From Eutreptiella sp. 'Long Island Sound 2002' (taxonomy: Eukaryota; Euglenozoa; Euglenophyceae; Eutreptiales; Eutreptiaceae): a DNA stretch of 64,000 nt. A model generated the notes under the pieces. It had not been told where the DNA came from. It searched no databases and was given only the letters and a program-made list of their open reading frames with translations. Each line of letters opens with the position of its first letter. The stretch's first letter is position 1. Below are positions 23,837 to 34,812 of this stretch, one piece after another. Made by a program: the position numbers and the translations under genes. The stretch spans positions 108,392,025 through 108,456,024 of the forward strand of contig OZ038379.1 in NCBI GenBank assembly GCA_964036045.1, read 5' to 3'.

Positions 23837-26800
23837 TGGATCCCCCACGGGAGTGGGACCTCGGAGGTCTCTCCTCCGAAAATCAGTGGGATCCCAGAGA
23901 AAGCGAAGGCACATCGGCCTGCCGAAGAAGGCTCCAGAAGAGCCAAAACCACTGAGCCTCGCCACTCCCAACCCCTGGAGCGCCCTGCCAAGGGAAGTAC
24001 ATGTGGGTACGGGACATGGCAAGAAGGAAGGAGCAACCACAGAGAGCCCCGTGGACGGGCAGGACCAACCCAAGATCTACACCATCCGTGACCATATCCT
24101 TGAAGTCCTGATGCACCCGGATGTGCTAGAGTCGCATGCCGTGAGAGTCGTCCATACACCTCATGGCGACGAGCGGCAGTTGCACTTGAAGGTGTGTGTA
24201 CGGTGCGGACGAGAGGAGAAGGTGGTGGATGTGTTGGTGGATACGGGTGCCCAGGTGAGCCTGGTCCGGAGAGGGTTGTTCAAGGAGGAATTCTTGCAGC
24301 CCGGCCGGAGACCGGTCCGCCTGAAGGTCGCCAACGGAGAGATTATGGGTGGTGGCACCCATGAGGCCACTATCAGTATGGAATTCTCGGAGCATGAGCG
24401 CTTGAACCGCCCTGATTTGGCGAAGAGAAGCACTCTATCCGGGAACTTCTATGTGGCCGACATTACTGATTGGGATATGATCATGGGGTATGACTTCATG
24501 GTGGCAAACGCCATTGGAGCCCTTCCCCATTGTGCAACGCTGGTCCGGGAGGATGATGAATGCCTTACATGGCTGTCCACGGACTATGCATGCGGATCAT
24601 CCCAATGGAATGCAGAGGAAGAGGATCGAATCGTCCAAGCGGTGCAAGCTGTGGGTGCCAAGTCCAGAGGAGACCGCGGAGTTCAGCTCACGGAGTATGG
24701 AATGGCGCCGCAGGTGTATGCCAGGATGATCCAGACGCTGGGGGCCGAAGCGCCCGAGACGGACGTCTTTGCTTCCCGGGATGCCCCACTTCTGAGGAAG
24801 TGTAGGCGGCACTGGCATCGAGGAGACTCAGCCTGGCACCGGCATTGGGGTTTGAAGGAGTGGGGACCCATGTATTGGCATGGATCCCTGGACAATACCA
24901 GACGTACGGTGGAGAAGATCATCGCGGATAGGGCGAAGGGGATCCTGGTCATAACCGGCATAGGATCCACCCCATGTCCGCTGGAGGGTCTCAAGTCGAC
25001 GCTGGACTCCATCACCCTGAACGAGATGTCATTCGGGCCAGAGGAGGAGTTGTTCATCGACGCCAAGGGTGTATCAATGCCCTCCCCGGGTCAAGCGTGG
25101 GGTACCAAGGCTTTCCTGTTGGATGGGGCGCAAGCCCGGCCGACGGGTGATGAGGCATTCATCCGTAGGGTGGAGGCGGTGCCCATGAAGGTCATGTTTG
25201 AGCCCAAGGAGGGGACGGATCAGCCTATTGATGGCATTGACGTCCTGTCCCACGCCGAGATCGACGACGTCGTCAACTACATGCGGATGGGGATGCACGA
25301 CCGTGTGGCAGCCAAGAAGAGGCGGGCCATGGTCACATCTCCGCATTGGTGGGATGACAAGATGTTGGTCACCGGCAAGTACGAGAAGGACGAGTTCGTG
25401 GCGAGGGTCATGGATCACATCGCGGACCAATACGATGGTCCGGTTGGGTCGGACCCACCGACATGGGATTTTCCAAGAATGGGTGCCGATAGCGACAGTC
25501 ACCAGCCCGATGCCGCAAATTTCCGAAGATTATCGGTGGGAAGAGCTCCCCACGACGATGAAGACGGCATATCGGACGAGGAGAAGTCGGAATCGGACCC
25601 AGAAGAGGCCTATACCGCAGTGCGGTCGGTTGTATCTATACCGAAGCAAGCGGCTGAAGAGGCCCAGGAGAACCCGAAGGTCGCCGAGCTGAAGGAGAGG
25701 CTGATCAATGCCTATCCGCGGCTATTCAGTGGCGTCGCCAACAAGAACCCTCCAGATCGTGGGAGGTTTGGCACAGCGAAGATCAAGCTGAAGCCGAACC
25801 CCAAGATCTATCGTCATCGGGAGTACCAACTTCAGGGCGATCGGGCCGAGGCCATGAAGAAGCTGTTGGCCGAGTTCATTGAGCGGGGATGGATCGAACC
25901 CTCCGACAGTGAGTGGGCCAGCCCAGCCTTCATCGTGCCCAAGAAGGAGAAGGGCGAGTGGAGATTGGTGGTTGATTACAGAGGTTTGAACGAGCAGACC
26001 GAGCACGACTCGTACTCGCTTCCCCTGATCGACTCCATCCTCCAAAAACAACAGAAAAAGCGGATCTTCACGGTGTTGGACCTGAAACAAGGTTATCACC
26101 AGATGCCGCTAGACCCGGACTCCAGGCCCTGTACAGCGATGTCGACGCCGCTGGGGCCCATGCAGTGGAAAGTGGTGCCTATGGGCGCCAAGAATGGCAA
26201 CGCCGCTTTCCAGCGCATGATGGAGGACCTACTCGGTCCTGTCCGGGACTGTGCCCATCCCTTCGTGGATGACATCATCATCGGGTCCGGCACGGAGAAC
26301 ATGACTGAGGACGAGCTCATCGACGCGCATGAGAAGGATCTGCGCCGAGTGCTCAGCGAGTTGGACAAGCACAACATGGTGTGCAAGCCCACCAAAGCCT
26401 CACTCTTCGTGAAGGAAGTGGAGTTCGCGGGTCACGTGGTTTGTCATGGGCAACGCCGTCCCATGCCTGGGAAGCTGGCGTCCCTGTACCACTGGGAGAA
26501 GCCCCAGACCATCAGCGAACTCCGGTCCTTCATGGGGTTCTGCAATTACTATTTGGGCTATGTCCGGATGTATGCAGAACTCTCGGGGCCGCTGCACAAG
26601 ATGCTGCAGGTGGGGAAGTTCGATGGCCGGAAGGGGAGCAAGAAGAAGCTTGCCTGGACCCCTGAGGCCGAAGATGCGTTCAGCCGCCTGAAGGAGCGAC
26701 TCCTGGGGCGTCTGGGACTATTCTTGGTGGACCCGGACAAGGGATTCGTGCTGCGGACGGACGCCTCGGACTATGCTGTAGGGGCAGTCCTCGAGCAGAT

Positions 26801-28901
26801 CCGGGACGACGGGTCACACGTACCCGTGGCGTTTTGGAGTCGGATCCTGGCCGAGGGCCAACGCCGCACCTGGACCGCGAGGGAGAAGGAGACGTACGCC
26901 ATTGTTTGTGCGCTCAGGAAGTGGTCTGGCCACATCAGATTGCAACCGGTGGTGGTTTGCACGGACCATCAGTCCTTGCAGAGCTGGCACAAGGAGCACG
27001 TCGACACCCCCACGGGACCGGCGGCAAGGAGGGCCCGATGGCATGAGACGTTCGCCAAGTTCGACCTCAGCGTCGTATACGTCCCGGGGAAGAACAACAC
27101 TGTGGCAGATTGCCTCAGTCGATTGGCCTACCCCGCGGGCAAGGCTTGGATGGACATATCCAGCCATGGGGACGCCGAGGAAACCAAGGAGGCCAAGCCC
27201 ATCATCGAGATGGAGAAGGCCATGGAGCAAGAGGGGGTCAAGTGCTTTGTGGTGATGGCAAACCGTACGGACCTGGCCAAGTTCCGGGGTGCCCGCGTCC
27301 AAGCTATTCGAGAGGAAACCCTCGAGCAATGGATGGTGGCCCCTGTAGAGCTAGTCAGGTCGGTGCTCACAGAGGACTGGTCGGATGACTATGCAGCATC
27401 CGACCACTGGAGCAAGTACTGGAATGCCGTGCGCGCCCCGTCGGACGACGAATGGCCCGAGGGCTTAACCGAGGATGGGGACAACTTGTTCCTCAAGAAC
27501 ATGCTGGTGCCCGAGAACCGAGTGGAGGAGCTCATTGACGATTGGCACAACGCCCAGCTCATGCACCCTGGCCGAGACAAGATGCAGCAGGACCTGGACT
27601 GGCGTTTCAAGTTCCCTCCGGGGTACTACGCCATCCTGGATAGGTACTGTAGCGACTGTGCCGTGTGTCGGGCCACGAAGAGCCCCAACCACTCCACAGC
27701 GGGCAATCCGGTGTATACGGCTATACCGGAGGCCCCTATGCGGTCCGTGGCCATGGATGTGTTCGCCATGCCCGAGGTCACCGTGGAAGGAGAGACCTAT
27801 GATTGTGTCATCCTGGCGGTGGACAGGCACAGCGGGTATATCGTGGCAGTCCCGGGCAAGAAGTCCAAGAAGAAGGACAAGAAGGACAAGCATACAGTGG
27901 GGCTGCAGGCCAAGACCGTCGCTAATGCCATGATCAAGCATTGGCTGACGATTTTCGATGTCCCAGCTGTCATCTGCAGCGATCGGGGCAGTCAATTCGT
28001 GGGGACGTGGTTCAAGACGATGTGCAAGCACATGGGGATTTGGCAAGCCAAGACCGTGGCATACCACAGCCGGTCGAATGGCCGGGCTGAGGTGGCCGGG
28101 CAGCAGATGTTCGAAACGTTCCGCCAGCTGCACATCGACGAACCGGGCCGGAATTGGTACAATTCCCTGTGGAGGGTACCTCAAGCGTATCTCGACCTTC
28201 CGGGGCCCACTGGACTGTCGCCCCATTGTATCCAGTTCCTACGGGATCGAGTGTCACGCACTCTCCCGTGGTTGAACCATGGCAAAGTGGCCTGGGATGC
28301 GAACGCCATGATGGCTGAGGCGGACGACACGGCGGCCAAGGTGTGCAAGGCACTTCAGGACGAGCATGACAAGAGGGCCAAGTACTTCAAGCAGGGAAAA
28401 GTCCAGAAGTATGCTCTCCAAGACACCGTGTGGGTAGAGCGGCACCACAAGGATGTCCTGTCCAGGCATCGGCAGGCGTCTTGGTATGTGCCGGGGGTAA
28501 TCGTGCGGAAGGTCGGGCAGGATGTGTATGCGGTTCGTGTGGGGGATAACAAGATCCTGGACCGCGACCATACCCAGCTTCGTCCCCGAGCACCAGACCC
28601 CAGCGGACGTCACGTCACCTTCGAGTTCACACCCGGCGATGTGGACTCGGACGACGAGGGTGAGGACGACGACTTCACCGCGGAGAAGATCCTGGCGGAC
28701 AAGCCGGACCCGGGGACGCCTGGGGGGAGGCTTTATAAAGTCCGATGGAAGGGATTCGCCGCCTCCAGAGATTCGTGGGAACCTCCGAGCAGTTTCGTGC
28801 CGAGGTATACCACGGTCTGGATGGACTATCTGAAGAAAAAGAATATTTCTTTGGATGTCAAGGACGTGTTGGTCCATTTGGTGGCTGCAGTAGCACCGTA
28901 A
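23748..28901 (+). CDS. pol: Pol polyprotein of gypsy element 3, uninterrupted
   Basis: The frame is open from 23748 to TAA 28901 and is entered from gag by a +1 shift within the 89-nt overlap; no clear own start codon is seen. Residues are counted from 23778. Protease VDTGAQVSLV has Asp at residue 155. A Dam-like block (DVFAS, about 330-420) follows. RT has WRLVVDYRGLN, FTVLDLKQGYHQMPL and FVDD at 829-832. RNase H runs from RTDASDYAVGA (about 993) to NTVADCLSRLAYPA. Integrase has H1257, a CxxC, and catalytic D1327, D1402, E1438 with the classic 35-residue spacing. A chromodomain (about 1633-1690) reads KVRWKGF...SWEPPSSF. Every catalytic residue inspected is present, so this may encode active enzymes. 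Confidence 0.95.
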   Translation, partial: GRWRNSKPSNVVDKVLADRSRKGLREAKSSGSPTGVGPRRSLLRKSVGSQRKRRHIGLPKKAPEEPKPLSLATPNPWSALPREVHVGTGHGKKEGATTESPVDGQDQPKIYTIRDHILEVLMHPDVLESHAVRVVHTPHGDERQLHLKVCVRCGREEKVVDVLVDTGAQVSLVRRGLFKEEFLQPGRRPVRLKVANGEIMGGGTHEATISMEFSEHERLNRPDLAKRSTLSGNFYVADITDWDMIMGYDFMVANAIGALPHCATLVREDDECLTWLSTDYACGSSQWNAEEEDRIVQAVQAVGAKSRGDRGVQLTEYGMAPQVYARMIQTLGAEAPETDVFASRDAPLLRKCRRHWHRGDSAWHRHWGLKEWGPMYWHGSLDNTRRTVEKIIADRAKGILVITGIGSTPCPLEGLKSTLDSITLNEMSFGPEEELFIDAKGVSMPSPGQAWGTKAFLLDGAQARPTGDEAFIRRVEAVPMKVMFEPKEGTDQPIDGIDVLSHAEIDDVVNYMRMGMHDRVAAKKRRAMVTSPHWWDDKMLVTGKYEKDEFVARVMDHIADQYDGPVGSDPPTWDFPRMGADSDSHQPDAANFRRLSVGRAPHDDEDGISDEEKSESDPEEAYTAVRSVVSIPKQAAEEAQENPKVAELKERLINAYPRLFSGVANKNPPDRGRFGTAKIKLKPNPKIYRHREYQLQGDRAEAMKKLLAEFIERGWIEPSDSEWASPAFIVPKKEKGEWRLVVDYRGLNEQTEHDSYSLPLIDSILQKQQKKRIFTVLDLKQGYHQMPLDPDSRPCTAMSTPLGPMQWKVVPMGAKNGNAAFQRMMEDLLGPVRDCAHPFVDDIIIGSGTENMTEDELIDAHEKDLRRVLSELDKHNMVCKPTKASLFVKEVEFAGHVVCHGQRRPMPGKLASLYHWEKPQTISELRSFMGFCNYYLGYVRMYAELSGPLHKMLQVGKFDGRKGSKKKLAWTPEAEDAFSRLKERLLGRLGLFLVDPDKGFVLRTDASDYAVGAVLEQIRDDGSHVPVAFWSRILAEGQRRTWTAREKETYAIVCALRKWSGHIRLQPVVVCTDHQSLQSWHKEHVDTPTGPAARRARWHETFAKFDLSVVYVPGKNNTVADCLSRLAYPAGKAWMDISSHGDAEETKEAKPIIEMEKAMEQEGVKCFVVMANRTDLAKFRGARVQAIREETLEQWMVAPVELVRSVLTEDWSDDYAASDHWSKYWNAVRAPSDDEWPEGLTEDGDNLFLKNMLVPENRVEELIDDWHNAQLMHPGRDKMQQDLDWRFKFPPGYYAILDRYCSDCAVCRATKSPNHSTAGNPVYTAIPEAPMRSVAMDVFAMPEVTVEGETYDCVILAVDRHSGYIVAVPGKKSKKKDKKDKHTVGLQAKTVANAMIKHWLTIFDVPAVICSDRGSQFVGTWFKTMCKHMGIWQAKTVAYHSRSNGRAEVAGQQMFETFRQLHIDEPGRNWYNSLWRVPQAYLDLPGPTGLSPHCIQFLRDRVSRTLPWLNHGKVAWDANAMMAEADDTAAKVCKALQDEHDKRAKYFKQGKVQKYALQDTVWVERHHKDVLSRHRQASWYVPGVIVRKVGQDVYAVRVGDNKILDRDHTQLRPRAPDPSGRHVTFEFTPGDVDSDDEGEDDDFTAEKILADKPDPGTPGGRLYKVRWKGFAASRDSWEPPSSFVPRYTTVWMDYLKKKNISLDVKDVLVHLVAAVAP

Positions 28902-29285
28902 TGGATCCCCGTTGGCATTTTGTTTGTTTCTGTGCTTGGGGAGACGAGTGAGGGCGTTCATCCGGGGATTTTTCGGCCTTGATTGGCCATATACCCCCTT
29001 CACTCGATCTCCACATATATATTTCATTTCGGTATACTTATTTAGGTCGACCGACGACTTTTCTCTATCTTTGATCCCCTTGGTCCATGTTGTAGATTAA
29101 GAGGAGACCGGATGTGGCGTAGGGCACCGATTATGAGTGTCCTCACCCCTCCTTTGGGGCGTGGGGGACGCCTACGACGTGTGTGGGGCCTCCATGTGTC
29201 CTTGGGACATGGGGGGGGGGGGTTGGAGCCCATTGGGGTCCTCCCGTCCTCCCTTCAATGACTTCCGAGCGGTAACAACGCTCTG
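28902..29285 (+). other. Noncoding 3' region of gypsy element 3
   Basis: About 390 bp between the pol stop and the polypurine tract, with a run of G near 29213. I see no gene. Confidence 0.6.
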
Positions 29286-29295
29286 AGAAGGGGGG
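29286..29295 (+). other. Polypurine tract of gypsy element 3
   Basis: AGAAGGGGGG directly before the 3' LTR. The same ten bases precede the 3' LTR of element 2. Confidence 0.85.
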
Positions 29296-31659
29296 TGAAG
29301 CCGGTTCGGACCCCTGTGGCCATCTTGGGGTCACTTGGGGTGTGTATCTATGTGCCGGCAAGCCGCCATTGGCCGATATCATACTCTCCCATCCACCTGA
29401 CCTAATCCGATGTGATAGTGTGATAGGTTTGGCCATTCCAGCTATGAGCGGCCATATTCAGTACCGAGGCACCGCCAGCGGAGATTTATATATCGGAATA
29501 TCAGGAATCAACAGGGTTTTTTTATCATAATGTTTCCGTAATTTTTCAGCCTTCTGTTCTAATGGTCAATGTATCGGCGACTGTCAGTTGGCTCGCGATT
29601 TTGCGGTAACCTAATGGTTAACTGTTATATACAGATATTTTGGCGGAAACCCCGATGAAGGGTCAGATTTCATCAGTAAAGGGTTCGTTGCTTCCGCAAT
29701 TTTCATATTATACACTCGCAAAATTAATCCGATTTTTTCAGACTTTCAGAATCGGATTTTCGACTTCGACATCGCCGCACTTGATATGACGAATCTCCAG
29801 TGGTCCGACATTTTTTCCGAACACGAATCAGCCTTCCTTTTGTTATGCCCTTCATTTGTCTTGGAGATATAGTCGAAACAAAAGTGATTCGTGAGGCCAC
29901 TTTGAAAGGTCATATCTCCGGCTCACCGCGAGTAGTCCCAATTTCGAGAATTGGGTTGGAACCGCATTGGTCTCAACTTAATTTAGGAAGCATCAAACGC
30001 CTTTGTTGTGTACACATGCCTGGTATAGCAAGGGGAATGGTCAAGAGGGTAGAAAGTGATATATAACTCTTGGACCGTGCGACCAAATATTTTAATGCGA
30101 CTTTCGAGTGTACCGCATGAGTGTTGGGGTTGCATAGCAACTTTCCTTGGGTTCCTACGTATTTTTAACGTGAAGTTATGTCCATGGAGGGTCATGGCAT
30201 ATCATGGTGGGAGCTACTTTTGAGGGTATGTGTTATATGCATGGTATGTGCTTCGATATGCTCACGCCCATGTTATATATCTCCGTTTGTAGGAAGATAT
30301 ATGGAGTCATACGTGGTAAGGGCTTCGCCCATGTCCCAATGGTGAACTCCATAGCGCTGAACTAAGTCTACCGCTCATATAGTGCATGTGGGAGGGCTTA
30401 CGGAGCGACCCACAAGTGCCAATATGAATTTTCCCATTTTCATGGTGCGTGTTGGGAGGAGGTTCGAAGGTGTCCTCATGCGTCCATATGGGGATCCAAG
30501 TGGGGGGATTGTTTGCAAATGGTCCGAAGCAATTGTGTTTTGAGTCATAGGTTGACACCATGGGTGAGCGAAGTTATATACTATTGTAATTATCTTGAAT
30601 TTAGCATTATTTGCATGTTTTTGACCTCATTTTATGCTCATTTTTGTGTTTTATGTGCTCGACTGGTCGGCTAACAGTAAAGTGCCTAGAGATCTGTGAA
30701 CTATGGTATGTTGCTTAAATGTTGGCATATGCTTCGGTGTTCTACCTCACCATATGCCGGATTACATGGTCACTTTGGCTTGGCACACGAGGCCTCACAA
30801 AATTAGGTCTCAAACGCATGAGCTGACTTGTGAAGCATGTCATGTACATAACCGGAGGGGTTTCAGAGCCAATGATGGGATATTCTTGGGCATGGACCTT
30901 TATTCTATATCACCCTTGTATACTACTTTCCGGTTTGACACATGCATGGAGCATTTGAATATTTGCCGTATGCATTTTTGAGTATATAATTGAATTTTGG
31001 GCATTATGGTGTGATTTGCCTGATTTTGCCATGTTGTGAGGTCATCTTCATGGGGCAGTTCTCCAAGCCCATTCAACCCCAAGTCCATCCAAGGTTATGT
31101 CAGGGTAGGGCATGGTCCTGAGTGCCACTCTAGGCCATGACACGCCACCTCCCCTATTGGGCTAAAATTTAGAAGCTTGGGACTAAACACATTTTTGGGG
31201 TTTGTGTAGTGACTTGTGACACATGGCATTCAGCCATCTCATTTGACCTGGTTCAGGGCAATATGTTGGTGAGTTAAGGGAAGGTCTTGAGTCCAGGGAA
31301 TGAGGGGTTTATGGCTGTGAATGTGTATGTTTACCTCTTTCCCCAACTTTGCTTTATTTGTGTTCATATGCCAATTTCAGGGCTTTCCTCTTTGGTGCAA
31401 TTCTTGTACATGCCCGCCACCGTGAGACGACCGGTGTGCTGAACGGAAGCCCGCAGCGTGTATTGGATTGTGGATTGGGTTACCGCTGTACTTGTGGGAT
31501 CTGGTTGCTGTTCAGGGTTGAAGCAGGATTGTATTTTCTATATTTTTGGATTTTGGACCCTGCAGTTTGAGAAATGCAACCATTGATCCGGAGCAAATCA
31601 GCAGGGATTACAGGCGGAAGGGGCACAGCAGGGGCCGGTCCTGGTAGGGACCTTCTTTA
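29296..31659 (+). repeat. 3' LTR of gypsy element 3 (2,364 bp)
   Basis: Partner of 18476-20832, ending CTTTA before the GCAA duplication. Confidence 0.93.
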
Positions 31660-31663
31660 GCAA
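31660..31663. repeat. Target-site duplication GCAA, right of element 3
   Basis: Copy of 18472-18475. Confidence 0.88.
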
Positions 31664-32565
31664 GAAGGAACGTGGCCCGGGATGTCAAACGGCACTCCCT
31701 GCGGAACGCTCTCCTCATCACCGTCACGGGCGATCGCGAGAATACCGCGATGGGGCGCCTTGATGAGTGTGACGTGAGCGGCCAGACCATCCGTCTGCAG
31801 GCCATCTCGGCGCGGATGAGCTGCGACGAAATCCTGGAGTGGGTTGGAGAGGAGGTGCTCAAGGAGTACCGGAACCTCCACCACACCCGCGGGTTGGGGC
31901 CCGGCGACCGCGACGTCAACTACGTTGGCGAGGGGCCTGGCGGGGAAGCTGCCATGGACCCAGCGGGAGCCGATGGCGGTGAGGCTCTCGACGACAATGA
32001 CGACGACGATGAGCCCGCCGAGATGGCCGTTTGTGCCTTCGTCCCCAACAACCTGAACGCGGGAAGCAACCGGGGAAGCTGGAAGCCCCTGCAGCCGGGT
32101 TGGAAGAAGAAGGAGAAGAAGGACCCCCGCCGCATTGGCAACCCTCCGCTGTCCTTTCGGGAGTTCATACGAGCTCACCCTCAGGGCTGTTTCGTGTGTT
32201 ATGGGAGGAAGCAAGGCTTCAACCATGACCACCGAACATGCCCCATCCACCAGGCCGACACGGAGGCCTGCAAGAAGGCGCACGGGTTGAAGAAGCGTGC
32301 ACCCGCGGGCATCCAGGAGACCAAGGTGGTGGTCGACAAGGACGAGCTCTCCAAGCTGATGTCGGTGGGGACCGAGTTAGCCAAGGAGATCCAGGAGATC
32401 AACAGGAACTGGGTCCCCAGGTCGGACAACAAGAACAGGGAGAACAACGAGAACGACAAGAACAAGGACAAGGACAAGAAGACTAGGAATAGGGGAAAGA
32501 AGAAGGGTGTCAACGAGGTTGATGCGGAGGAGAACACCCCTACTTCCACAACGGACGCCCCCTAG
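31664..32565 (+). pseudogene. gag C-terminal part of gypsy element 2 (nucleocapsid)
   Basis: It continues the capsid frame cut at 18475. The blocks LQAISARMSCDEI and DPRRIGNPPLSFREF match element 3 gag. The motif CFVCYGRKQGFNHDHRTC (32188-32241) is a CxxC...H-x-H zinc-binding candidate replacing the CCHC knuckle usual in retroelements. A basic Asn/Lys-rich tail (about 32400-32510) follows. It ends in TAG 32563; pol continues in the same frame. Confidence 0.85.
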
Positions 32566-33990
32566 CGGAGCCCCTGCAGCCAAGGGCCTCAGCTAGGGCG
32601 GTCGCAGGATGGTGTCGTGGGAAGCGCCACACCATCCCAGTCGGGAGACAAAAGGCACAAAGGGATTGCCGGGGGCGGAAGGCCCGGTCCGGCACCCAAC
32701 AGTCGCGGTGGCGGAGTGAGGGCAAGTGAAGGCACGAACCCTTGCACCCGTCCATCCTTCGCGACTAAGAATGTATTTGATGTGCTTCAAGATCTATCCG
32801 AGAGTATCGGAGGATCACCCGGACCGCAGCTGGATGCTGCAGATGGGCAGCCTGAGCCCATTGTCCACGACCTGCACCAGTCGCTTGTTGAGCTTCTGGA
32901 ACGGCCGGAGATCCTGAGCTTGCACGCCGTGCGCCCAGTGGGGCGTGAGCGGCAGTTGCACCTTAAGGTCCGTGCCTTATGCGGGGAAGTGGGGAAGGTC
33001 TTCGACGTGTTGGTCGACACGGGCGCTCAGGTCAGCTTGGTCAAGGCTGGCCTACTTCCGCCAGAGTGTTTGACCGACAGTCGGAAACCTGTCAGGCTGA
33101 AGGTGGCGAACGGCCAGTACATGGTGGGAGGCACGAAGGAAACGGCCATTGGGCTGCAGTTCGTGAACCACCGTGAGCTGAGCCGCCCGGACCTCGGCAA
33201 GGAAATCCTCCTGCAAGGTCGCTTCTACGAGGCCGAGATGGACTGGGACATGATCGTTGGGTACGACTTCATGATGGAGACGGACGCCGGCGTTCTCCCG
33301 GCCCAGGCCTCAATGACCCTGTACCAGGACCACCAGCTCTCGTGGCTTTCGTCACCTGAGCACCATGTGGAATGCCAATGGATCCACCCGGAACGCAATC
33401 AGCTTGAAGTGGCCGCGCTGGGCACTGAGCCGACTGGGCCAGCAAACCAGGAGTACGGCATAATGCCGGAAGTGGCGAGCCGAGTGGTTGCGGACCTGGG
33501 AGCTTCGGATCTGGCCCTGGATGCGTTCTCTTCAGGAACCTCCGCCCATCTTCGGGTTTGTCAGAAGTACTGGAGCGCCCAGGAATCCGCGTGGAAGAAG
33601 CACTGGGGTCCGCATCAGGGTTTGATGTGGATCCATTGCCCCCGATGGGACATTCCAAGGGCGATAGCAAAGATTCGCAAGGACCGCTCCAAGGCAGTGC
33701 TGGTTGTTCCTATGGGATGCACCGAGGAGGAAAGCACCCGACATTGGGTGGTCTCATTGACCAACATGACCTTAAACAAGGTCGTCCTACCGGCTGGAGA
33801 GAGTGTCTATCAGGGCGCTAAGGGACAGCCCATGCCACCCCAGAGATGGCCAACGGAATTCCACTCTGTGCATGGGGGCCTTGATCAGGCCGACGCCACG
33901 GACTTCTTGTGTGTCAACCGCATCATAGCAGAGCCCTGGCGGCAATGCTTTGCGGTTTCCCCTGTTGAGATCGGAGAATCAGAAGACCCC
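32566..33990 (+). pseudogene. Protease and Dam-like domain of gypsy element 2 pol
   Basis: It is in frame with gag after a single TAG. The protease motif VDTGAQVSLV has its Asp at 33016, with the second lobe MIVGYDFM near 33250. A block homologous to the element 3 insert follows (about 33450-33830): EVASRVVADLGA, LALDAFSS, W-rich spacer, and AVLVVPMG. The NPPF box seen in element 1 is replaced by IHCPRWD, so any methyltransferase activity is probably lost. A one-base shift near 33975 moves the sequence PLTEEELDLVQ into the next frame. Confidence 0.85.
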
Positions 33991-34545
33991 TCACAGAAGA
34001 GGAGTTGGATCTGGTTCAGGGGTATATGGATCAGCCCTTTCACGACTGGGGAAGCCAGCGTGAGGGCAAAGGCCAGGACAAAGCCTGGTGGGAAGTGGAC
34101 TCGATCGTGTCCGGTTCCTATGATGGGAATACCTTCGTGCAGAGGGTGCTGGACCACATGTCCAGCCAGGACGAGCCAATTGGCGGGAACCCACCCACCT
34201 ACGGCGATCTATTCCGAGGCAAGACCAGAGATGGCCCTTTGGGCCACCTGGGAAGACCACCTGAGCCGAAACCGAGTGGGGTCGCTACCCCTCAAGTAAG
34301 CTCCGTGGTCCAGGTGCCCGGAAAAGCCAAGGCAGAGTCCGATGATTGCCCCAAGATCCAGGCATTGAGGGCCAGGCTGAAGCAGAAGTATGGTGGTACC
34401 TTCTTCAGCGGAAAACCTGTGTTTCCCCCACCGTTGCGTGGACCGTATGGCGAGGCCAAGAAACGACTGAAGCAGGACCCCCGTGTGTATCGGCACCGGC
34501 AGTTTGCCCTAAGGGGCGAGAGGAAGGAAGCCATGGAGAAGATCC
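33991..34545 (+). pseudogene. Linker and RT N-terminus of gypsy element 2, cut by the TIR transposon
   Basis: Frame 34005 on reads YMDQPFHDW...WWEVDSIVSGSYDGNTFVQRVLDHM, matching YMRMGMHDR...HWWDDKMLVTGKYEKDEFVARVMDHI in element 3. It reaches the RT entry block (RVYRHRQFALRGERKEAMEKI) and is interrupted at 34545. It resumes in frame at 39054. Confidence 0.85.
34538..34545. repeat. Target-site duplication GAAGATCC, left of the 4.5-kb TIR transposon
   Basis: Eight bases repeated exactly at 39046-39053. Eight-bp duplications are typical of hAT and P superfamilies. Confidence 0.93.
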
Positions 34546-34559
34546 GGGTGGTGGGAGAT

Positions 34560-34812
34560 GGCCGCTCCTGACAGGAGCCGCCCCTGGCTCCTGCTCCTGA
34601 GGAGCACCGACCCTGGCTCCTGAGGAGCTCCGACCCTGGAGTGCTCCTCAGGAGCACCGACCCTGGCTCCTGAGGAGCACCGACCCTGAGGGGGCTCCTG
34701 AGGAGCACCGACCCTGGCTCCTCAGGAGCCAAAGCTCCTGAGGAGCACCGACCCTGCTCCTGAGGAGCAAGTTGGCTCCTGAGGAGCACCGACCCTGGCT
34801 CCTGAGGAGCCA
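34560..34812. repeat. Left subterminal palindrome array of the TIR transposon
   Basis: About ten tandem units of roughly 23-25 bp, each with the self-complementary GCTCCTGAGGAGC or a close variant plus ACCGACCCTGG. The array extends the terminal inverted repeat; the right end has the counterpart. A degenerate unit recurs near 35238-35275. Confidence 0.9.

Larger units (their letters stand above)
18476..31659 (+). mobile_element. Ty3/gypsy element 3, with intact pol, nested in element 2 gag
   Basis: 13,184 bp with LTRs 18476-20832 and 29296-31659 that begin TGAAGCC and end CTTTA. A primer site TGGTAGCAGAGG lies at 20833, a polypurine tract AGAAGGGGGG ends at 29295, and the target duplication is GCAA. 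Sampled LTR stretches differ by roughly 2-4 percent. Pol is one open frame. Gag has one stop and two frame changes, so this copy could supply Pol but probably not functional Gag. Confidence 0.95.

Noticed and set aside
22706-24073. 455-codon minus-strand ORF over element 3
   Set aside because: Antisense of GC-rich gag and pol; low-complexity composition follows from the opposite frame.
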